A DNA stretch of 10,310 bases from Methanomassiliicoccaceae archaeon (GTDB lineage: Archaea; Thermoplasmatota; Thermoplasmata; Methanomassiliicoccales; Methanomethylophilaceae), in NCBI GenBank assembly GCA_009784745.1, contig WQXR01000043.1, forward strand, positions 1 through 10,310, written 5' to 3'. The position numbers and the translations under genes were made by a program. Positions 6,983 to 10,310 of this stretch are shown here, one piece after another. Within the stretch, counting starts at the first letter, position 1, and each line of letters opens with the position of its first letter. The notes under the pieces are model-generated. The model searched no databases. It was not told the DNA's origin and worked only from the letters and a program-made list of their open reading frames with translations.

Positions 6983-7347
6983 GCGTCCCGTCAAGAACGA
7001 AGACGCTGATAATAGGACTGATCGCGGCGGTGTTCATAACATCGCTGCTGTTCGGTTATATTGCCGTGACCGATCCGGACATACCCGATGACGAATCAAG
7101 AACGCTGATGTTCGCTGTTATATTCTTAACGGTGTTCCTCTCTCTGAACCTCATACTGATGTTCGTGGGGCTCAAAGCATACGCCGCCACAAGGAAAAGG
7201 ATGACAGCAAGACAATGTACAGAATGCAACGCATCCATTCCCGTGAATGCTGCAGCATGTCCGCAATGCGGTTCCGTGTACAAAGATAAGAACACATATC
7301 TCGATCCGAAGGAAGAGGACGAGCCGGAAGTAAGGCCGAAGAGGTGA
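6979..7347 (+). CDS. Two-helix membrane protein with C-terminal zinc ribbon (first of a pair)
   Basis: I do not recognise a named family. The 122-residue product has two hydrophobic segments, about residues 9-30 and 43-66, joined by an acidic loop (TDPDIPDDES). Positive residues before the first and after the second helix (RTK; ATRKR) put both ends in the cytoplasm by the positive-inside rule. The C-terminal domain is a zinc ribbon, C80-x2-C83-x10-C94-x2-C97, followed by a charged tail. The start ATG shares four bases with the gyrA stop (ATGA), so translation is probably coupled to gyrA. The next gene, 4 bases downstream, has the same architecture. The function is unknown. The ribbon may bind protein, DNA or RNA at the membrane; a link to gyrase is suggested only by position. 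Confidence 0.85.
   Translation: MSVPSRTKTLIIGLIAAVFITSLLFGYIAVTDPDIPDDESRTLMFAVIFLTVFLSLNLILMFVGLKAYAATRKRMTARQCTECNASIPVNAAACPQCGSVYKDKNTYLDPKEEDEPEVRPKR
7340..7347 (+). promoter_or_regulatory. Strong ribosome binding site for the second zinc-ribbon gene
   Basis: GAGGTGAT is a long match to the archaeal 16S anti-Shine-Dalgarno sequence and ends 4 bases before the ATG at 7352. It overlaps the last codons and stop of the preceding gene. It fixes the start and suggests the second protein is translated efficiently in its own right. Confidence 0.75.
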
Positions 7348-7351
7348 TAGG

Positions 7352-7732
7352 ATGCGAAGCACGATACGAACGGTCTCGCTGATATTTTGTATCATATCGT
7401 TAATGATGCTGATGTTCCTCGTGTTCGTCTGGATGCTTCTCAGCGAGATAATTCCGGAAGAGATCGAAGAAATGGATGATATACTGGGGTATGTGTTCTT
7501 CGCTCTTCTCATAATAATTGTGATAACCATCACCCTCACCGTTCTTCTTCCGAAGACAATTGGTTCAGAAAGCGCTAAGCATCACGGGAATATGAAGCAG
7601 GGAACCACCATGAGAATGAAGAAATGTCTGTCATGCGGAACACCGATGGATATAACGGAACACGTATGTCCAAGATGCCGTTCCGTACAGCCGTGGACAC
7701 CCGAACAGAGCGAAAAATGGAAGAAACGATAA
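7352..7732 (+). CDS. Two-helix membrane protein with C-terminal zinc ribbon (second of a pair)
   Basis: The 126-residue product repeats the architecture of its upstream neighbour: two hydrophobic segments (about 8-30 and 46-67), an acidic connecting loop (SEIIPEEIEEMDD) and a C-terminal zinc ribbon, C92-x2-C95-x10-C106-x2-C109. The spacing of the cysteines is identical in the two proteins, while the rest has diverged, so they look like old tandem duplicates or two members of one membrane complex. Positive residues at the N-terminus and after the second helix predict that the ribbon faces the cytoplasm. The gene is the last of the gyrBA operon, with a strong Shine-Dalgarno match and a TAA stop followed by TTTT (7734-7737). 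I do not recognise a named family and infer no specific function. Confidence 0.85.
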   Translation: MRSTIRTVSLIFCIISLMMLMFLVFVWMLLSEIIPEEIEEMDDILGYVFFALLIIIVITITLTVLLPKTIGSESAKHHGNMKQGTTMRMKKCLSCGTPMDITEHVCPRCRSVQPWTPEQSEKWKKR

Positions 7733-7763
7733 GTTTTCATTCATCATGAACGCATTAAAGAAC

Positions 7764-7773
7764 AGAACGTTCT
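7764..7773. repeat. 10-base palindrome AGAACGTTCT
   Basis: A perfect palindrome lies in the short gap between the gyrase operon and tRNA-Phe, 20 bases ahead of the tRNA TATA box. It could be an operator or part of the 3' end of the gyrase transcript. With no copy elsewhere in the window, it may be chance. Confidence 0.35.
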
Positions 7774-7792
7774 CTTTCAGAATACCAGTAAC

Positions 7793-7800
7793 TATTTAAT
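7793..7800 (+). promoter_or_regulatory. TATA box of tRNA-Phe
   Basis: The TATTTAAT-type element ends 25 bases before the mature tRNA 5' end, the standard archaeal spacing. Confidence 0.55.
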
Positions 7801-7801
7801 G

Positions 7802-7815
7802 CAAATGCACATTTG
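7802..7815. repeat. Dyad CAAATG-CA-CATTTG upstream of tRNA-Phe
   Basis: Two perfect 6-base arms surround a 2-base centre, located between the TATA box and the expected transcription start of tRNA-Phe, a position where a bound protein would block initiation. The same two hexamers recur in swapped order just after the tRNA (7909-7924). Confidence 0.55.
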
Positions 7816-7825
7816 GGAGTTTCAC

Positions 7826-7901
7826 GCCGTGGTAACTCAGTTGGGAGAGTGCTACGCTGAAGACGTAGATGTCGCTGGTTCGAGCCCGGCTCACGGCACC
7901 A
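7826..7901 (+). tRNA. tRNA-Phe(GAA)
   Basis: The cloverleaf is complete: acceptor GCCGTGG with TCACGGC (last pair G-U), D arm ACTC/GAGT, anticodon stem CTACG/CGTAG with loop CTGAAGA and anticodon GAA, and T arm GCTGG-TTCGAGC-CCGGC. The discriminator is A73 and CCA is encoded. There is no intron. Confidence 0.97.
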
Positions 7902-7908
7902 TAACCCT

Positions 7909-7940
7909 CATTTGGGCGCAAATGTGGTTTTGTACCTTTT
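7909..7940 (+). terminator. Hairpin and T tracts after tRNA-Phe
   Basis: CATTTG-GGCG-CAAATG forms a 6-base-pair stem with a 4-base loop (7909-7924), followed by TTTT at 7928-7931 and 7937-7940. This looks like a terminator for the tRNA; archaeal termination depends mainly on the T tracts. Confidence 0.5.
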
Positions 7941-7974
7941 GGTCAATGGGCCCCTTCTCATTCTCGTCGGTCGT

Positions 7975-8002
7975 ATAATCACGATTATATAATCATGATT
8001 AT
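7975..8002. repeat. Tandem 14-base palindromes forming a 28-base near-perfect dyad
   Basis: ATAATCACGATTAT (7975-7988) is directly followed by ATAATCATGATTAT (7989-8002). Each unit has 6-base inverted arms, the two units differ at one base, and the whole is itself an inverted repeat with one mismatch per arm. Flanking TCGT (7971-7974) and ACGA (8006-8009) extend the symmetry beyond a 3-base bulge. It lies between the 3' ends of tRNA-Phe and the 62-residue gene. It may be a bidirectional terminator, a cruciform, or a pair of adjacent operator sites. Confidence 0.7.
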
Positions 8003-8012
8003 GTGACGATCT

Positions 8013-8201
8013 TCATTTTCTGACAGCATATAACAGAACGACAGCATTGACAAGAGATTCCATCTTCTTGTCGCGTCCCGCCGGACCGTACGTTTCGATT
8101 ATCTTCGCTTTGTACTCTTCCGGCTTTAAATTTTTGTGCATAGCATAGAATTTTTCAGGTTCATCTACACTTTTATCGTTAAAATCCATGAGCGTTGTCA
8201 T
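8013..8201 (-). CDS. Small protein of unknown function, 62 residues
   Basis: I do not recognise this product. It begins MTTLMDFNDKSVDEPEKFYA, is rich in charged residues, and ends in a hydrophobic stretch (LVNAVVLLYAV) followed by RK. It has no signal peptide, cysteine motif or clear membrane helix and is probably a small, mainly helical cytosolic protein. Support for a real gene comes from a good TATA box on the minus strand (8222-8231) that places transcription start at the ATG, and from the absence of a competing gene on either strand. A second in-frame ATG at 8189 is a possible start. It ends in TGA, 11 bases from a strong tandem palindrome, and diverges from the 55-residue gene with a shared dyad between the promoters. 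Confidence 0.65.
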   Translation of the reverse strand: MTTLMDFNDKSVDEPEKFYAMHKNLKPEEYKAKIIETYGPAGRDKKMESLVNAVVLLYAVRK

Positions 8202-8221
8202 TACTCCCGTATTGCAGTGTG

Positions 8222-8231
8222 CTTATTTAAA
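8222..8231 (-). promoter_or_regulatory. TATA box of the 62-residue gene
   Basis: On the minus strand this reads TTTAAATAAG, 20 bases before the ATG at 8201. It predicts a leaderless transcript. Its upstream edge overlaps the dyad at 8230-8245. Confidence 0.55.
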
Positions 8232-8245
8232 CGTCCGAGGACGTT
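8230..8245. promoter_or_regulatory. Dyad AACGTCC-GA-GGACGTT between divergent TATA boxes
   Basis: Perfect 7-base arms surround a 2-base centre. The dyad fills exactly the space between the minus-strand TATA box (8222-8231) and the plus-strand TATA box (8244-8251), covering both BRE positions. A protein bound here would be placed to control both units at once. This is inferred from symmetry and position only. Confidence 0.6.
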
Positions 8246-8251
8246 ATAAAG
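8244..8251 (+). promoter_or_regulatory. TATA box of the 55-residue / DUF531 operon
   Basis: TTATAAAG predicts transcription starting around 8272-8276, some 10 bases before the ATG at 8284. No Shine-Dalgarno motif is seen in that short leader. Confidence 0.55.
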
Positions 8252-8283
8252 AATAAATACCGCAGAGAACATCCGTGTTACTG

Positions 8284-8451
8284 ATGGATAAGGTCTTTAT
8301 CGACGTCAGAACGAGCGATCTCACGTTATCGGAGATATTCAGACAGATAGAGATGATACAATCCGACAACCCTGATATGGAAATATTTTTAGACGGTGAC
8401 AAGCACGCGATCGTCGGCCGTAAACGTACTTCGAGCATGGCGGAACGGTGA
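8284..8451 (+). CDS. Small protein of unknown function, 55 residues, co-transcribed with DUF531 gene
   Basis: I translated this short gene by hand. It begins MDKVFIDVRTSDLTLSEIFR, continues through IEMIQSDNPDMEIFLDGDKH to AIVGRKR, and ends SSMAER. The pattern of a short strand (VFIDV), an amphipathic helix, a second strand (MEIFLDGD) and a third (AIVGR) suggests a compact alpha/beta fold. I do not know a named family. Evidence for a real gene is the TATA box at 8244-8251 with correct spacing, the coding-like composition, and the fact that its TGA stop (8449-8451) lies within the ribosome binding site of the next gene, a typical sign of translational coupling. It is easily missed because of its size. 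Confidence 0.72.
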   Translation: MDKVFIDVRTSDLTLSEIFRQIEMIQSDNPDMEIFLDGDKHAIVGRKRTSSMAER

Positions 8452-8456
8452 TCGTC

Positions 8457-8990
8457 ATGGGAAAAGGAAGGGTGACGATCGGCCTTTATAATTCATACAA
8501 TCCGTCGAAGTTCATGGAAGCGCACAGGCGTGCTTTGGCCCGCGCCGGACCATTGGCATTGGCGTTCGACGCCAACTTGGCGTTATTCGGTTTCCCTTTT
8601 CCGGAAGAACCGAAGAATCCCAGAGAATTGGCGGAATGGGTGGCGGGAACGACAAGCATCGGTTCCGATGGTGAATATTTCGTGGAACTCGCAGAAAAAG
8701 GAAGGTTCCACAGTTTTCCGTATCCCGGAAAAGGTTTTCCGCCGCAGCTCGGCGAACCGATACTGACAACAAGCAAGACAGACCCGAAGCGTTCAATATC
8801 GTTGAACGAGGTCAAGGAAATGATATCACGCGGCAACAGCATCCTGCTGATATTCGGACTCGGTCCGCATGGTGTTCCGAAAGATGTGATGAGCATCCCG
8901 CGTTATCATCTCGACATAACGGGATCTCGCTACTCATTGGAAACGTGTACCGCATTGGGCGCGGTCATCGGTGCGCTTTTAGCTCAGTAA
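8457..8990 (+). CDS. DUF531-like archaeal protein, possible SPOUT-type fold
   Basis: The product has 177 residues from the ATG at 8457. It opens VTIGLYNSYNPSKFMEAHRR and continues ALARAGPLALAFDANLALF, the pattern I associate with the archaeal DUF531 family. The C-terminus, GLGPHGVPKDVM then YHLDITGSRYSLETCTALGA, resembles the glycine-rich loop and knot region of SPOUT RNA methyltransferases (LGxxGxP, then SLET), so an RNA-modifying or RNA-binding role is plausible but is inference. Two starts compete: GTG at 8448, which overlaps the previous stop, and ATG at 8457. GGTGATC at 8447-8453 matches the Shine-Dalgarno sequence and is well placed for 8457, which I prefer. It is the second gene of an operon with the 55-residue gene. 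Its TAA stop overlaps the stop of the convergent purM, so the two genes share 7 bases. Confidence 0.78.
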   Translation: MGKGRVTIGLYNSYNPSKFMEAHRRALARAGPLALAFDANLALFGFPFPEEPKNPRELAEWVAGTTSIGSDGEYFVELAEKGRFHSFPYPGKGFPPQLGEPILTTSKTDPKRSISLNEVKEMISRGNSILLIFGLGPHGVPKDVMSIPRYHLDITGSRYSLETCTALGAVIGALLAQ

Positions 8991-10000
8991 CGTTCGTAAA
9001 GCAGCGAATCCGGTGCGTACAGAACGCCGTTCCCTTTCTCGACGAAACCTACGATCTTTGCATTCTTGTTCTCTTTTGCAATTGCTTCCGCCTCGACGGG
9101 AGATGCTACGATGGTGTATCCCATACCCATGTTGAACGTCTGGTACATTTCTCTGATATCAACATTACCCAGTTCCTGAATTTTATCGAATATCGGCATC
9201 GACTTTACGGGATCGTCGATAACGTATCTCAAACCCTTTCTCATTCTCAATAAGTTCCTTAGACCGCCGCCGGTTATGTTGACCATTCCCGTGACTTTGT
9301 GTTCATTTATCATTGAGAGAACTTGTCTCACATATATCTCAGTCGGAACAAGCAATTCCGCTCCGACGCTCTTCTTCAGTCCGGATATTTTCTCGTTCAT
9401 CTTTATACCGGAACTTTCGAATACTTTTCTCGCTAACGTCAATCCGTTAGAGTGAATGCCGGACGCAGCAAGCGAGATTATCAGATCACCGGAATTCACT
9501 TCCTGTCCTGTAATTACCTTTTTCTTGTTCACGAATCCTAAGCACGTACCTGAAACATCAACTCCTTTCACCATGTCCGGAAGTACCGCAATTTCACCGC
9601 CGACTATCTCCATATTACTCATCTCGGCGCCTTTTTCCAGCCCTTTTCCTATCGCATTCGTCAATTTCTCATCAGGTTTGTCGATCGCTATGTAATCCAC
9701 GAACGATATCGGTTCAGCCCCGACGCATATTGTGTCATTTACGTTCATCGCTATGCAGTCAATTCCGACGGTATCCCATATTCCCAATTCTTCGGCAACA
9801 AGCAGTTTAGTACCTACGCCGTCGGTACACAGAGTGAGATAATCGTCACCGAAGTCTATCAGACTCGTAAATAATCCTTTCAGATCGGCGCTTTTTCCTT
9901 TCCCTGTCCTTCTGTACTTCAATTCCTTTACAAGCGAATCTATTGCGCCGGATTTCTCATCGATGTTGACACCGGCCTTGGCATACGTCCATCCTGACAT
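8984..10000 (-). CDS. purM: Phosphoribosylformylglycinamidine cyclo-ligase (AIR synthetase) PurM
   Basis: PurM closes the imidazole ring of aminoimidazole ribotide using ATP, in the fifth step of purine synthesis. Its product is also the substrate of ThiC, encoded elsewhere in this window. The 338-residue product has the usual length. Motifs in order are YAKAGVNIDEKSGAID (6-21), TDGVGTKLLVA (59-69), DCIAMNVNDTICVGAEPISF (81-100), a GGEIAVLPD segment, SGIHSNGLTLAR, ITGGGLRN and YQTFNMGMGY, covering both the N-terminal metal-nucleotide domain and the C-terminal domain. The frame is open upstream to 10177 and contains ATGs at 10018 and beyond, but similarity begins at MSGWTYAKAG and the TATA box at 10031-10040 makes 10000 the sensible start. 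No Shine-Dalgarno is visible, which fits a short leader. Its 3' end overlaps the DUF531 gene tail to tail. Confidence 0.95.
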   Translation of the reverse strand: MSGWTYAKAGVNIDEKSGAIDSLVKELKYRRTGKGKSADLKGLFTSLIDFGDDYLTLCTDGVGTKLLVAEELGIWDTVGIDCIAMNVNDTICVGAEPISFVDYIAIDKPDEKLTNAIGKGLEKGAEMSNMEIVGGEIAVLPDMVKGVDVSGTCLGFVNKKKVITGQEVNSGDLIISLAASGIHSNGLTLARKVFESSGIKMNEKISGLKKSVGAELLVPTEIYVRQVLSMINEHKVTGMVNITGGGLRNLLRMRKGLRYVIDDPVKSMPIFDKIQELGNVDIREMYQTFNMGMGYTIVASPVEAEAIAKENKNAKIVGFVEKGNGVLYAPDSLLYERY

Positions 10001-10030
10001 GCTTATCGGTATGTACATAGCGACCGGATG

Positions 10031-10040
10031 TTTAAATTTT
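10031..10040 (-). promoter_or_regulatory. TATA box of purM
   Basis: On the minus strand this reads AAAATTTAAA, preceded by a purine-rich BRE-like GAAAG. It predicts transcription starting about 10 bases before the ATG at 10000 and rules out the longer open frame. Confidence 0.6.
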
Positions 10041-10055
10041 CTTTCGATGAAAGAA
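10039..10055. promoter_or_regulatory. Dyad TTCTTTC-GAT-GAAAGAA in the purM-rlmE divergent promoter
   Basis: Perfect 7-base arms flank a 3-base centre. It covers the BRE of purM and reaches to 8 bases before the probable rlmE TATA box. A purine-responsive or general operator is possible; part of the symmetry could come simply from the purine-rich BRE. Confidence 0.5.
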
Positions 10056-10063
10056 GCAAAGGG

Positions 10064-10070
10064 ATTAAAT
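10064..10070 (+). promoter_or_regulatory. Probable TATA box of the rlmE-like gene
   Basis: ATTAAAT ends 22 bases before the ATG at 10093, which would give a leaderless transcript. The match to consensus is modest. Confidence 0.4.
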
Positions 10071-10092
10071 CCGTTGAACAGATGATATATCG

Positions 10093-10310
10093 ATGACAAA
10101 ACGCTGGCTTGCGGAGCATAAACAAGAAAGATATTACAGGCTGGCAAAGAAGTTGGATTACCGTTCCAGAGCGTCATTCAAACTTATACAGATGGACGAT
10201 CGCTTTTCAATATTCAGGGAAGGATATTCCGTTGTCGATCTGGGAGCATCACCAGGCGGATGGTTACAGGTCGCAAAAGAAAGAGTTGGCGAAGGAACTG
10301 TGGTAGGCAT
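10093..10310 (+). CDS. rlmE: 23S rRNA 2'-O-methyltransferase RlmE/FtsJ, N-terminal part (runs off the window)
   Basis: Hand translation gives 72 residues starting MTKRWLAEHKQERYYRLAKK and then LDYRSRASFKL. The RSRASFKL motif carries K30, the first Lys of the K-D-K-E catalytic tetrad of the FtsJ/RrmJ family. VVDLGASPGGWLQVA (47-61) is its SAM-binding loop. Bacterial RlmE methylates the 2'-OH of U2552 in the 23S rRNA A-loop, and archaeal members are presumed to act on rRNA too. The remaining tetrad residues lie beyond the window. The ATG at 10093 sits where the family normally starts, and the TATA spacing predicts a leaderless mRNA. It diverges from purM. The related Trm7-type tRNA methyltransferases share these motifs, so the exact RNA target is not settled. 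Confidence 0.9.
   Translation, partial: MTKRWLAEHKQERYYRLAKKLDYRSRASFKLIQMDDRFSIFREGYSVVDLGASPGGWLQVAKERVGEGTVVG

Noticed and set aside
7738..7750. C/D box guide RNA signal (minus-strand ATGATGA)
   Set aside because: No properly spaced D box or internal C'/D' pair was found nearby.
7733..8012. Integration site or mobile element next to tRNA-Phe
   Set aside because: There is no integrase, no duplicated tRNA 3' end, and no change in base composition; only the short hexamer repeats reported above.
10001..10177. A longer purM product starting at 10177
   Set aside because: The extra 59 residues have no family similarity and would include the purM TATA box and most of the divergent promoter.

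Overview
The window looks like chromosomal DNA of a euryarchaeon. The evidence is archaeal TATA boxes about 25 bases ahead of start codons, probable leaderless starts, short archaeal ThiC and Nfo-like proteins, a DUF531-type protein found only in archaea, an archaeal tRNA-Thr with U73, and a bacterial-type gyrase pair of the kind euryarchaea acquired. A Thermoplasmata-related lineage, perhaps Methanomassiliicoccales, fits the gyrBA, thiC and small-gene content; this is inference, not proof. None of the ten stop codons visible here is TAG (seven TGA, three TAA), which would suit a lineage that reserves UAG, but the sample is small. I see no insertion sequence, CRISPR array, integrase or riboswitch.

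Layout. Positions 1-1093 hold a divergent pair of base-excision-repair genes: the 5' part of an Ogg-type 8-oxoguanine glycosylase (minus strand) and an endonuclease IV-like TIM-barrel protein (plus strand). A tRNA-Thr(CGU) follows and runs tail to tail against thiC (minus strand). thiC and gyrB diverge from a promoter region whose centre is a 26-base perfectly alternating pyrimidine-purine tract, a strong Z-DNA candidate. gyrB, gyrA and two small genes for two-helix membrane proteins with cytoplasmic zinc ribbons then form one tightly packed operon (2626-7732). After it come tRNA-Phe(GAA), flanked by repeated hexamer dyads, and a 28-base tandem palindrome.

Positions 8013-10310 hold three more units: an unknown 62-residue gene (minus) diverging from an operon of a 55-residue unknown and a DUF531-like protein (plus), purM (minus) whose 3' end overlaps the DUF531 gene by 7 bases, and the 5' part of an RlmE/FtsJ rRNA methyltransferase (plus) diverging from purM.

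The genes are mostly housekeeping: DNA repair, DNA topology, thiamine and purine synthesis, tRNA and rRNA modification. The least explained parts are the two membrane zinc-ribbon proteins translationally tied to gyrase, the Z-DNA tract at the gyrase promoter, the altered GyrA box, and the dyads lying between back-to-back TATA boxes in three of the four divergent promoters.
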